A DNA stretch of 55,882 nucleotides from Collinsella sp. (GCA_019419525.1 DXZU01000040.1:1-55882); one strand, 5' to 3'; counted from the first letter of the stretch, positions 41,305 to 53,093 are shown. Translations and numbers: made by a program. Notes: generated from the sequence alone by a model not told the origin.

Positions 41305-42555
41305 ATGTCCGCATTGCATGTTCAAAATGAAATAGGAAAGCTAAAAAAGGTGCTTCTGCACTGTCCCGGCCCCGAAACGCGCAACTACCCCGACGGGCAG
41401 TTCAATCGGGTCTTTACGTTGCGTCCGTCTAGCAGCTCATTCGATCTTGATAAAGCCCTTAGGGAGCATCATGCTTACTCGGCGATGCTCGAGCACGAAG
41501 GGGTAGAGATTCTCTATCTTGAAAACCTTCTTACCGAAGCCCTTGATGCGACAGAGCAAGCGCGTCGCTCTTTTATCGATAGCTACATTTCAGAATGCGG
41601 CGCGCGGGGCATTGAGCTCGAGTCTGCCATTCGCGAGTATCTCGAGCGCATCGAAGGCTCCCGCGCCCTTGCTCAAGCAGCAGTCAACGGCATCCGCTAC
41701 TCCCAGGTCTTCAACACAGATAAAGAGGTGTTCAGCCTCACGAAACTGACGGCAGACGCATACTCACCTGACGATCTTCTCGTAAGCCCCCTTAACACCA
41801 TGTGGTTCACACGCGATCCGGCGAGCGTCATCGGCGAAGGCGTTACGCTCAACCACATGTACTGGCCAGAGCGCAACCGTGAGGTTATCGCCTACAAAAC
41901 GATTTTTACCTATCACCCAGATTTCCGCGAGACCCCTCAGTTCTTCAAGCATGAATCGACTTACCACATTGAAGGCGGCGACCTGCACAACCTCAACAGC
42001 GAAAACATAGCCGTTGGAATCTCGCAACGAACCGAGCCGGCGGCGATAGACACTTTAGCAAATAACTTGCTGTGGGATGAGAACTCGACTATTGAGTCCG
42101 TATGGGCCATTCAGGTCCCCTACGATGACCTCTGCATTCATCTCGACACATATTTCACTCGCGTTGACTACGAGACATTCCTCGTTGCTCGGGAGCTTCT
42201 CGACCAAGCGCGAGTCTACCGCATTACGCGGGGCAGATCGGAAGGGACAACCCGTGCGTGTCATGTCGCAGGCGGACTGAAAGAAGCGTTGCGATTAGCC
42301 CTAGGTTCAAGTTCATTGCAGTTTATCCTTTGCGGTGGCTCAAATCCCGGAGCAGCAGAGGTCGAAAGGACCAACAATGCCACAAGCACCCTTTGTTTGG
42401 AGCCAGGCAAGGTCTGCGTATACGAAGAAAACGCCGAAACCAACAAAGCGCTGGAGCAGGCCGGTATTGACCTTATTCCCATCTCTATCTTTGAGCTGAC
42501 AAACGGCTTTGGCGGCCCCAACTGCCTCTGCCTCCCCCTCGTCCGCACTTCATAA
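41305..42555 (+). CDS. Arginine deiminase-family paralog
   Basis: A 416-residue guanidine-modifying enzyme homolog. All catalytic residues are kept: Asp171 (FTRDP), Glu223 (HIEGGD), His279 and Asp281 (IHLD), Cys407. The loop before the cysteine reads NGFGGPNC instead of RGRGGPRC: both arginines and the Arg before Cys are lost, including the position equivalent by motif alignment to Arg401 of the Pseudomonas enzyme, which shapes substrate binding. So it may use another guanidino or ureido compound, or act as a slow sensor. ATG 41305 has GAGG 5 bases upstream. Its stop is 1 bp before the ATG of an XRE/S24-like regulator, so the two are coupled. Confidence 0.88.
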   Translation: MSALHVQNEIGKLKKVLLHCPGPETRNYPDGQFNRVFTLRPSSSSFDLDKALREHHAYSAMLEHEGVEILYLENLLTEALDATEQARRSFIDSYISECGARGIELESAIREYLERIEGSRALAQAAVNGIRYSQVFNTDKEVFSLTKLTADAYSPDDLLVSPLNTMWFTRDPASVIGEGVTLNHMYWPERNREVIAYKTIFTYHPDFRETPQFFKHESTYHIEGGDLHNLNSENIAVGISQRTEPAAIDTLANNLLWDENSTIESVWAIQVPYDDLCIHLDTYFTRVDYETFLVARELLDQARVYRITRGRSEGTTRACHVAGGLKEALRLALGSSSLQFILCGGSNPGAAEVERTNNATSTLCLEPGKVCVYEENAETNKALEQAGIDLIPISIFELTNGFGGPNCLCLPLVRTS

Positions 42556-42556
42556 C

Positions 42557-43207
42557 ATGGGAACGGGTCAAAACATAAAGGCGCTTCGCAAGCGCGACCA
42601 GCTGACACAGGAGGAATTCGCGGCACTCATCGGCGTCTCCAAAGAAACGGTATGCCGCTGGGAAAAGGACCGCTATACAATCCGCCGCTCAACGTTGCTC
42701 AAGATAGTATCGAAATTTAACCTGCAGCTCGACGACCTCACATCTGAAACCGCAGGGCTTGCCGCAAAGCTCGACCACGAGGGGCGGAAGGGGGAATCCA
42801 AAGAAGTTACTACTGATTCCCTTTGCGATGTATTTAAAATCTTGAAGAATGGAGGCAGAACGGGACTTAAACAAACCGGAATAACCGCGCTTCCCTCATC
42901 CGTATTCAAGAAACATCGCGGGTGCTTCTTTGTTCAAATGGACACGTCCGCCATGTCCAAATGCTACCCGATTGGATCCCTTCTCCTCGTGGATCCAAAC
43001 CTGAAACCCTGGAACGGATGCTCCGTCCTCGCTTTGGCCGATAATTCAAGAATCGTCATACGTCGTTATAGCACCGGTACGAACACCGTGATGCTCTCAT
43101 CCTACTCATATCGCACGTCGGAACCGGATATTGTGCTGGACAAACGCCGAATCAGGATTCTCGGAGTCATCGTCTGGTTTCAGGCATCCCATGACCTGAG
43201 CATCTAA
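42557..43207 (+). CDS. XRE-family repressor with S24-like C-terminal domain
   Basis: A 216-residue cI/LexA-shaped regulator. Residues 7-60 are an XRE helix-turn-helix (TQEEFAALIGVSKETVCRWE). Residues about 105-210 resemble an S24 peptidase fold (GCFFVQMDTSAMSKCYPIG ... VIRRYS). The usual nucleophile Ser before Met is Ala132 and the usual Lys is Arg169/170, so self-cleavage is unlikely; a ligand-sensing or dimerisation role fits better. No ribosome site is seen: the ATG follows the upstream TAA after one base, so translation depends on the deiminase paralog. It probably controls the divergent arc operon through the TTGATGT sites. Confidence 0.85.
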   Translation: MGTGQNIKALRKRDQLTQEEFAALIGVSKETVCRWEKDRYTIRRSTLLKIVSKFNLQLDDLTSETAGLAAKLDHEGRKGESKEVTTDSLCDVFKILKNGGRTGLKQTGITALPSSVFKKHRGCFFVQMDTSAMSKCYPIGSLLLVDPNLKPWNGCSVLALADNSRIVIRRYSTGTNTVMLSSYSYRTSEPDIVLDKRRIRILGVIVWFQASHDLSI

Positions 43208-43256
43208 TCAGATTGGCTCTTATTCGCCTTCCTCATTTGCTCGCGCTCCAAACAGC

Positions 43257-43289
43257 AAAAGCCCCGCAGTCGGAGCGGACTGCGGGGCT
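43257..43289 (-). terminator. Terminator of arcC copy 2
   Basis: Same stem-loop as at 36127-36159, with one substitution in the loop. On the minus strand the stem is followed by TTTGC. It lies 50 bases past the XRE gene and may serve both directions. Confidence 0.7.
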
Positions 43290-43345
43290 CATGAAGAGAG
43301 GCTAGTTTGTGGGCGCTTTGCCTGGCGCCCACGAGAGAGGCAACA

Positions 43346-44284
43346 GAGTAGAGACTACTCGTGGATGCGGGTACCGGAGAGGCCGGCCATGGTCTCGGCG
43401 GCCTTGTCCAGAGCGCCAATGATGCAGGTGCGGCCCTTGCGGGAGCGGGCGAACTTGATGGCGGCGCGGACCTTGGGCTCCATGGAACCCTTGCCGAACT
43501 GGCCCTCGTCGGCCAGGCGCTCGGCCTCGTCGGCGGTGAGGTCCTCGAGCTCCTCCTGGTTGGGCTTGCCGAAGTTGATGGCGACGTGCTCGACGGCGGT
43601 CAGCAGGAACAGGACGTCGGCGTCGCAGTCCTCGGCCAGCAGCTCGCCGCCCAGGTCCTTGTCGATGACGGCGGGAACGCCCTTGTAGCAGCCCTTGTTC
43701 TCGTAGTCGCGGACGACGGGGATGCCGCCGCCGCCGCAGGCGATGACGATGAACTCGTTGTCGAGCAGGTTGAGGATGGAGTCGGCCTCGACGATCTTCT
43801 TGGGATCGGGGGAGGCGACGACGCGGCGCCAGCCGCGGCCGGAATCCTCGACGAAGACCTTGGAGGGATCCTCGGCCATGAACTCCTTGGCCTGCTCCTC
43901 GGTGTAGAAGGGGCCGATCGGCTTGGTCGGGCTCTTGAACGCGGGGTCGTCCGGGTCGCACTCGATCTGGGTGACGACGGTGGCGGCGTGCCAGCGCTTG
44001 TAGCGCTTGTGCATCTCGCGGCCAATGCCCTGCTGCAGGTGGTAGCCGATGTAGCCCTGGGACATGGCGCCGCACTCGGGCAGCGGCATCTCGGGGGTGC
44101 CGATGGCATCGTGGGCGGCGGCGAAGGCGTTCTGGATCATGCCGACCTGCGGGCCGTTGCCGTGGGTGATGATGATCTCGTTGCCCTGCTCGATAAGACC
44201 GAGGAGAGCGTGGGCGGTGTTGCTCACGGCCTCGATCTGCTCGACGGGGTTGTTGCCGAGGGCGTTGCCGCCGAGGGCGACGAC
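43346..44284 (-). repeat. 939-bp near-perfect duplication, copy 2 (arcC)
   Basis: Matches 36216-37154 base for base by eye, offset by 7130 bp in the same orientation. The two copies flank the arcB-arcA-carrier and arcA-paralog/XRE genes, so recombination between them could delete or amplify that segment. Confidence 0.85.
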
Positions 44285-44317
44285 GATGCGGTCGGGCTTG
44301 CCAAGAGGCTTAGACAT
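43355..44317 (-). CDS. arcC: Carbamate kinase, copy 2
   Basis: A 320-residue protein identical to copy 1 except Leu5 for Tyr5. It has its own, stronger ribosome site (AGAAAGGA before ATG 44317) and own upstream region, so it is transcribed alone, converging on the XRE gene. It could supply carbamate kinase when the arc operon is off. The 5' codons differ from copy 1 while the rest is identical, pointing to gene conversion or recent partial replacement. Confidence 0.95.
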   Translation of the reverse strand: MSKPLGKPDRIVVALGGNALGNNPVEQIEAVSNTAHALLGLIEQGNEIIITHGNGPQVGMIQNAFAAAHDAIGTPEMPLPECGAMSQGYIGYHLQQGIGREMHKRYKRWHAATVVTQIECDPDDPAFKSPTKPIGPFYTEEQAKEFMAEDPSKVFVEDSGRGWRRVVASPDPKKIVEADSILNLLDNEFIVIACGGGGIPVVRDYENKGCYKGVPAVIDKDLGGELLAEDCDADVLFLLTAVEHVAINFGKPNQEELEDLTADEAERLADEGQFGKGSMEPKVRAAIKFARSRKGRTCIIGALDKAAETMAGLSGTRIHE

Positions 44318-44914
44318 TGCTGGAATCCTTTCTGTAAAAGGCCTACAACCCATTAATAACCCGCGTCCGTGCGATACGCGAGTTTATTAAGGTTTATATT
44401 CTCTTTATCGCTCATTTTATTCATTTTGAAAATAGTTGAACGGCGAACGGTCGATTTTACCCGCTCAGCGTAAAGAAGCCCAGTTCAGGTATATCTACGC
44501 CATTTACGTGCGACTTTATTTAAATAGAGCAGGGATTAGACCAGATTATGCAAACTATATCTTTGCTAAACACAAAACGGACAGCGCAATATCTTACTCG
44601 CACTATACGCGATTCTATACACTAATTTGACGAGTATGCATCCCTGCAAAAACATGGGGCTTTTCATCCAACATAAGGGATAGCCGATCGCGCTTCACCC
44701 CGCGGCAAGCGACTGCGAGTTCGCAGTATGGAACTTTACCGTCGGCTTCTGCATGGACGCTGCCGACGCCCTTTCGCTCCTGCGCGCCCAAGCAGCCGAG
44801 AACGCTAACGGCGCCACTGCCAACCTGGCCACCCTCAACAACGGCGCCGCCAGCCTTTTCGCAAAGTACCGTGCTGGCTCGCTGGCTTTGAGGCCTAAGC
44901 GAGCTTTGCTATTT

Positions 44915-44995
44915 GCCAATTTTTGTATGATTTGGGTCAAATCTATCTGCCAATTTTTGTATGATTAGCGTCAAATCTATTTGCCAATTTTTGTC
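44915..44995 (+). repeat. 34-bp tandem repeat upstream of the ATPase gene
   Basis: Two full units starting GCCAATTTTTGTATGATT (44915-44948 and 44949-44982), and a third partial unit GCCAATTTTTGTC (44983-44995). They end 14 bases before the ATG at 45010. Possible operator iterons or recombination remnant. The 44318-44914 stretch before it shows no supported gene. Confidence 0.8.
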
Positions 44996-45009
44996 ATTGA
45001 GGGGTTTTA

Positions 45010-46371
45010 ATGCTACGCCGTAAGGTCACTGACAGGCTTTTGAGCTGGAAGAACAAATCCAATAAAGCGTTGCTTGTTACTGGCGCGCGTCAGATTGGCA
45101 AGAGCTATGCAATTCGCGCGTTTGGAAAGAGCAACTACGCTTCGTATTATGAGGTCAATCTGCTACTCGATGCCGAGGCAAGAGACGTACTTGTTGGCGC
45201 TAAGAACTCCATTGACTTCATCAACCGTGTGGCCCTTCTTGCGGATGCACCGCTTGTTGAAGGAGACACGCTTATCTTCGTCGATGAGATTCAGGAGTAT
45301 CCGCAGATCGTTACACTTATGAAGGCGCTGGTCGAGGACGGACGCTTTAGCTATGTCTTCTCGGGGTCTATGCTTGGGACTGAGTTTAAGGGGATCTCTT
45401 CTTTCCCGGTGGGGTATGTCGAGCACATTGTTATGCGGCCAATGGATTTTGAAGAGTTTTGTTGGGCAAACAGCATCAGCGAGAATGTGCTTGCAGACAT
45501 CCGCAGCTGCCTTGTCGAGAGGCGTCCCGTCGAAAATTTTATTCATGAGGCGATGCTCAAAAACTTTAGAGCTTATATCGTTTGCGGCGGCATGCCGGAG
45601 GTCGTTCAGAACTATATCGATTCGGGCTATTCGCTCGTGAGAACGCGTGAGCTTCAAATTCAGCTAGTCGATCAGTACAAAAGCGATATCTCTAAATATG
45701 CATCGACTCGAGCGTTTAACGTTCGCTCCATTTTCGAGCAAATTCCCGTTCAGCTTGAGGCGGAGTCCCATCGCTTTATCGTCTCGTCTCTAGGCGAGGG
45801 AGCTCGTCTTCAAAAATACGAGCAGGATTTCCTATGGCTGGTGAACGCAGGCGTTGGATTGATGGTCCCCCAGGTGACGGAGGCACGAAGTCCTCTCAAG
45901 AGGACGGAGAAAACGACGGCCTTTAAACTATACGAGTCCGATACAGGTATGCTCGCATCGCGGTATCCCGGCAGCACGGCACGCGCCGTCTACCTTGACA
46001 TGAAAACCCCCAACCTCGGCGGCCTCTATGAGAACGTGGTCGCGCAGGAGCTTGTCGCCCTTGGAACTGATGCATGGTACTACCAGACACGCGAGGTCGG
46101 CGAAGTTGACTTTGTGATTGAAGGCGCTCGCGGGCACGTTGTCCCAATCGAGGTCAAATCGGGCAAGAAGGTTCGAGCCCATGCGGCCCTCGACCGTCTG
46201 ATGAGCGTGAGGGAGTACAAAATCCCCGAGGCCGTTGTGCTGAGCCACGAAAACCTTTGCAAAGAGGGCAAGATCCTTTACGTTCCAATCTATATGACAT
46301 TCTGTCTCGATGAGTTTATGGAAAAGGACGACCCCAACAACGATTTCTCGTTTGCACCCATATCCCTCTAG
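45010..46371 (+). CDS. ATPase with DUF4143 and nuclease-like C-terminus
   Basis: A 453-residue AAA+ protein. Walker A is GARQIGKS (25-32), Walker B LIFVDEIQ (88-95); a DUF4143-type winged middle follows. The C-terminus has EVDFVIE and PIEVKSG (about 365-390), the core residues of a PD-(D/E)XK fold. This family is widespread in gut bacteria, often in strain-variable loci, with unsettled function. There is no strong ribosome site apart from GAGGGG about 7 bases upstream. A+T content is higher than in the surroundings, suggesting acquisition. Confidence 0.88.
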   Translation: MLRRKVTDRLLSWKNKSNKALLVTGARQIGKSYAIRAFGKSNYASYYEVNLLLDAEARDVLVGAKNSIDFINRVALLADAPLVEGDTLIFVDEIQEYPQIVTLMKALVEDGRFSYVFSGSMLGTEFKGISSFPVGYVEHIVMRPMDFEEFCWANSISENVLADIRSCLVERRPVENFIHEAMLKNFRAYIVCGGMPEVVQNYIDSGYSLVRTRELQIQLVDQYKSDISKYASTRAFNVRSIFEQIPVQLEAESHRFIVSSLGEGARLQKYEQDFLWLVNAGVGLMVPQVTEARSPLKRTEKTTAFKLYESDTGMLASRYPGSTARAVYLDMKTPNLGGLYENVVAQELVALGTDAWYYQTREVGEVDFVIEGARGHVVPIEVKSGKKVRAHAALDRLMSVREYKIPEAVVLSHENLCKEGKILYVPIYMTFCLDEFMEKDDPNNDFSFAPISL

Positions 46372-46422
46372 GCCATCTGGGTCCGCAACTAGGTCCCCCT
46401 CTATGCCCAAAGCAGCGCGTGG

Positions 46423-46443
46423 TTTCGCGGCAAAGCCGCGAAA
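46423..46443. terminator. Hairpin downstream of the ATPase gene
   Basis: Perfect 9-bp stem TTTCGCGGC / GCCGCGAAA with AAA loop, 51 bases past the stop. No T-run follows, so termination is uncertain. Confidence 0.4.
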
Positions 46444-46516
46444 CAGCGACCGGGACAAGGCACCCCACCAACCACGTCCTTCATCAGCCCACACAATCTG
46501 AGGACGTAGTCGTAGC

Positions 46517-46580
46517 AGGATCTGAGGGCTGACCTTCGCGGACACTCCGCAGGACGAAAGAACCCCCGCCGCACGTAGTG
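46517..46580. repeat. Left arm of a large palindrome split by an IS
   Basis: The first 27 bases (from AGGATCTGAGGGCTGACC) and a later 14-base block GAAAGAACCCCCGC are perfectly complementary to the right arm at 48032-48095. The intervening 11-12 bases differ. The arm ends CGTAGTG directly at the IS. Confidence 0.8.
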
Positions 46581-46619
46581 TGAACTGCGCCCCAATTCTT
46601 GGACGGGCTAATAAGCGGC

Positions 46620-47531
46620 CTACGCCGCACATAGGGACTGATTCCGGAATTCCTCCGGGGTCAGTCCCTTCAGTTTAACCTGCCTCCTTCTCGTGTTCCA
46701 ATGGATGATGTATTCGTCCAGGTCTCTCTTGAAGTCTTCGAAGCAGGGCCATTTTCTTCCGCGAAAGAACTCGTCCTTCATATGGCCGAACACCTGCTCC
46801 GTCGCGCCGTTGTCGATGCAGTTGCCCTTCCGGGACATGCTCTGCACCACGCCGGCCTCCTCCAGCCGCTTGCACCACCCGGCCTGCTGGTACTGCCAGC
46901 CCATGTCCGAGTGCAGGACCGGCCTGGAGCCCTCGGGCATCTTGGACACGAGCTGGTCGAGCAGCTCGTGCTGCTGGGCCATGTTGGGATGCAGCGACGT
47001 GGACCAGGCGACGATCTCCTTGCTGCCGAAGTCGTAGACCGGCGCGAAGTAGGCCTTGCCCCAGGGCTGCTTGAACTCGGTGACGTCGGTGCCCATCTTC
47101 TCCCACGGCCCGCCGGCGGCGAAGTCCCTGCCGATGACGTTCTCGAAGGTCTTTCCGACCTTGCCCCTGTACGAGTTGTACCTGTGGTAGTCGGTCTCGC
47201 GGCGGATCCCGCAGCTGATGCCCATCTCGCGCATCATCTTCAGCGTCGTCTTGTCGGCTATGCGCACGCCCTGCTCGGCGCGCAGGCACATGGCGATCTG
47301 CCTGTGGCCGCACCCGTTGGCGGTGCGCGAGAATATCTCGGCGGCGGCCTCCCAGAGCTCGGGCCTGGTGGGAGCCTTCGGGTGCGACAGCGCGTAGTAG
47401 TAGCTCGACCTCGCCAGGCCGGCGCACTCGAGCAGGTCGGCGAGGGGGTATTGCCCTGAAAGCCCGCTCACGACCGCGGCCTTCTCGCCGTTCGAGAGCG
47501 TTTCTCCGCCTTCAGGGCGATCGATTTTTTT
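46620..47531 (-). CDS. IS3-family transposase, OrfB region
   Basis: The catalytic part of the transposase, about 300 residues, with an HTH_21-like start and the rve integrase core. The DDE triad is visible as GTDVTEF, LHSDMGWQYQ and the Glu in ATEQVFGHMKDE. It has no ribosome site; expression should come by -1 frameshifting from orfA at the A7 run (47525-47531). The frame itself is intact, ending ...EEFRNQSLCAA. Confidence 0.88.
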   Translation of the reverse strand, partial: KKIDRPEGGETLSNGEKAAVVSGLSGQYPLADLLECAGLARSSYYYALSHPKAPTRPELWEAAAEIFSRTANGCGHRQIAMCLRAEQGVRIADKTTLKMMREMGISCGIRRETDYHRYNSYRGKVGKTFENVIGRDFAAGGPWEKMGTDVTEFKQPWGKAYFAPVYDFGSKEIVAWSTSLHPNMAQQHELLDQLVSKMPEGSRPVLHSDMGWQYQQAGWCKRLEEAGVVQSMSRKGNCIDNGATEQVFGHMKDEFFRGRKWPCFEDFKRDLDEYIIHWNTRRRQVKLKGLTPEEFRNQSLCAA

Positions 47532-47985
47532 AGGTAGGCGTTCTCCGCCTCGAGCCTCTTGATCCTGCGCTCGAGCTCTTGCTCGCGCGTCGTCTCCCCG
47601 GACGGGGAGCCGGACCCCCTCGGCCTCCCCCTGGGCTTTGGCCTGAGCGCCTCCGGGCCCTCCTCCCTGTAGGCCTTCAGCCATTTCTTGAAAGGGCTTG
47701 GCGAGGCTATCCCGAACTTCTCCATGGCCTCGGGCTTCGTCATGCCCTCGTCGACGACCGCCCTGACGGCGACACCAGCTTCGTCTCGAACGAATAGGCG
47801 GTGTGTTTCTTTCCCATCATGGCCAGAACCTCGATACCAGCAGACCTGTAGGTGCACAGCCATTCTCTCACGGTTTCCTCCGGCATCCCGAGAAGGGCCG
47901 CGATCGCCGCGCGGCCGTGCCCCTCGTCGTGCAGCTCTGCCGCTCGCAGTCTCATCCCGACGTCGTACAAAGCGTTTCCAGCCAT
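47468..47985 (-). pseudogene. IS3-family OrfA, frameshifted
   Basis: The first part (MAGNALYDVGMRLRAAELHD, helix-turn-helix) starts at ATG 47985 with GGGAGG upstream and runs to about 47775. The rest (VRAVVDEGMTKPEAMEKFG, then a leucine-zipper-like ELERRIKRLEAEN) lies in another frame, ending at 47468. A two-base insertion near 47771-47776 (GGTGTC for GGTC) would explain the break. Unless it is a sequencing error or a programmed event, OrfA and the OrfAB fusion are not made. Confidence 0.75.
47525..47531 (-). other. Programmed -1 frameshift site of the IS
   Basis: A7 run in the orfA/orfB overlap. The OrfA codons CTA AAA AAA TCG shift back one base to CCT AAA AAA ATC in the OrfB frame, as usual for IS3 elements. 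Confidence 0.75.
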
Positions 47986-48031
47986 AAAAAAGCCTCCCAT
48001 TTCTTGTGTCCAAGAAATGGGAGGCAGTTCA

Positions 48032-48095
48032 CGTAGTGCGCAGCGGGGGTTCTTTCATGTCCGAGGACGTCCGCGAAGGTCAGCCCTCAGATCCT
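48032..48095. repeat. Right arm of the IS-split palindrome
   Basis: Begins CGTAGTG right after the IS and ends at AGATCCT. It is complementary to 46517-46580 over 14- and 27-base blocks. It ends 12 bases from the nifJ stop, so the intact palindrome may once have been the nifJ 3' hairpin. Confidence 0.8.
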
Positions 48096-48107
48096 GCGGT
48101 GGGAGAC

Positions 48108-51647
<3,540 letters not shown>

Positions 51648-51926
51648 ATACCCCTCTCCTCTCATATAGGTATACAGGCCCCGGCGATCGCCGGGATATT
51701 GGCGTGATGGGATTTTCGCTGTTGCTTCCAATCATCTGGCAGGCAGGCTCAGCAGCAGGTACATGGCGTGGAGAGAAGGCATGCCGAGGCGAGGAGGGCT
51801 GCACGCACTCCACAGGCCCAGCTGCCCGTCTTGCACATGACCGAGCGCCGCAAAGGCCGCATGCCGGATGCTCCCGGGCACGCCCCGGCGATGGGAGGCA
51901 CCCGCAACGGAAATCCGCATGCGGGT
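51648..51926 (-). promoter_or_regulatory. Long GC-rich nifJ upstream region
   Basis: About 280 bp. It holds the perfect 16-bp palindrome CCCGGCGATCGCCGGG (51680-51695), 33 bp before the start, and a possible -10 TACAAT on the minus strand near 51930 without a good -35. If that is the promoter, the transcript leader is about 280 bases and GC-rich. No known riboswitch was recognised, and no ORF here is convincing. Confidence 0.4.
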
Positions 51927-52577
51927 TTATTGTACCCCGCCGCCAAGTGTAATTTCGACAAATATAGGTGGGCGGTAAAGGTTTACCTCGGGTGACCGCC
52001 AAGGGCCAAAATGAACGCTTCGTCCCCGGGCGATTGGCCCTGGCGCGCCATGGAGTGTCCCGGAGTGCCGGCATAAAAGGAACGTCCCCATCTGCCGACT
52101 AGAGGGCGCCACGCCGAGGAGGATAGCGTAGGTGGTGGATTCGCCAAGTCTGAGCTCGTCGCCGGGGTTGAGCTGAGCGGAGCGGCCGGGCTCGACCTGG
52201 ATGCAGACGTTCGTCGCGCCGTTTACCACCATGGTTCCGTTGGTGGACGACAAGTCCTCGACGTGCCAGATATTTTGAGCATCGCACCAGATATGGGCAT
52301 GGCGGGCCGAGACGTCGTCGGTGATGCCGCCCTCCCCCGTTGCCAGCGCGCCGATCTCAACGCCTTCCTCACTCGGCTGAATCCAGCGCGGGACGCTCAC
52401 CACGTAGCCGTTTTGCACGCACAGCAGTCCCAGCGGATGCGCCGGCGCGACCTCGTGCTCGCCCGCGACCGAAGATGTGCTCAGCGAGCGCGGCGTCGAC
52501 GTGTCGCCGCCACGGGTCGCATGAGCGCGGCGGCTCGCCCGACTTGGAACTAAGGCGGGCGTGAGAGCAAACGGCAT
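51927..52577 (-). CDS. FHA-domain protein, probably eroded
   Basis: A 216-residue frame. Residues about 60-155 form an FHA phosphothreonine-binding domain (VSARHAHIW, then VEDLSSTNGTMVVNG). The last 60 residues run through intergenic-type DNA that includes a REP-like GGGGACGTTCC unit, and the start has no ribosome site. A separate short frame upstream (ending ...DVEEYIRKIRSLCRLLS) may be a cut-off piece. I read it as a truncated remnant of a longer FHA protein; a functional short form remains possible. Confidence 0.5.
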   Translation of the reverse strand: MPFALTPALVPSRASRRAHATRGGDTSTPRSLSTSSVAGEHEVAPAHPLGLLCVQNGYVVSVPRWIQPSEEGVEIGALATGEGGITDDVSARHAHIWCDAQNIWHVEDLSSTNGTMVVNGATNVCIQVEPGRSAQLNPGDELRLGESTTYAILLGVAPSSRQMGTFLLCRHSGTLHGAPGPIARGRSVHFGPWRSPEVNLYRPPIFVEITLGGGVQ

Positions 52578-53093
52578 AGGGAACGAATCTTGCGGATGTA
52601 CTCCTCGACGTCAGGCAGGTAAGCCCCACGAAGTCACCGGGGAGGCCCAAGCGGCCCGGCACCACTTCCAGATTCTGACCAGGGCGAGTCGTTCGCCGGT
52701 GGCTGAAGGCTCGCTCCCACCCAAAAGGGGAGATTCGCGTTGTTCCCCAATCGCTCTCGCATCTTTCATTTTGCTCGAGGTGGGCTATAAAAACTTTCCT
52801 GGTGAAAGGCGGCGATTGGTTTCCTTTCTTTCTAGAGGAGCGCGCCTGTAATCTGTTTTCATCCTAAATCAAGTTAAGATCGGACCTTCCAGAGGCAAGT
52901 CGACTCAAACTGCGAGGCTCCATGTTGGAATAAAGAGCGCTGTCGAAGTGCCAACAACACAAAGCTTGCCAGTCTCAAATAGAACCTTTTGGGAGTCCGA
53001 TTGGGCCGCACACCGAATCCCCGCTGGTGGTTTTTTATAGCTGCGCAACAATAAACAAGGTTAGTGCCAGTCCAGCATGAAATTGAGGAACGT
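52578..53093. other. Junction between GC-rich backbone and A+T-rich cassette
   Basis: About 516 bp without a supported gene. Base composition changes visibly around 52780-52860, from GC-rich to A+T-rich, marking the likely left edge of an acquired segment. No tRNA or clear direct repeat was found at the edge. The promoter for the maturase must lie here; none was identified with confidence. Confidence 0.5.

Larger units (their letters stand above)
46581..48031 (-). mobile_element. IS3-family insertion sequence (1451 bp)
   Basis: Terminal inverted repeats start TGAACTGC and end TTCTTGGAC, 21 of 24 bases matching (46581-46604 and 48008-48031). It has the IS3 layout of orfA, an A7 slippery site, and orfB with DDE residues. 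Direct repeats CGTAGTG flank both ends, the likely target duplication. orfA carries an extra frameshift, so this copy is probably not autonomous. It lies between the ATPase and nifJ, inside the loop of a palindrome. Confidence 0.88.

Noticed and set aside
44753..44968. 71-residue plus-strand frame before the ATPase
   Set aside because: The upstream part looks partly coding (AVWNFTVGFCMDAADALSLL), but the frame runs into tandem repeats, has no ribosome site and matches no family I know. At most a fragment.
51704..51952. Small frames in the nifJ leader
   Set aside because: No ribosome site, biased composition, and several overlapping frames equally open.
53064..53093. GTG start for the radical SAM maturase
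   Set aside because: The extra ten residues are possible, but GAGGAA before ATG 53094 is the better ribosome site and the family usually starts at MHxF.
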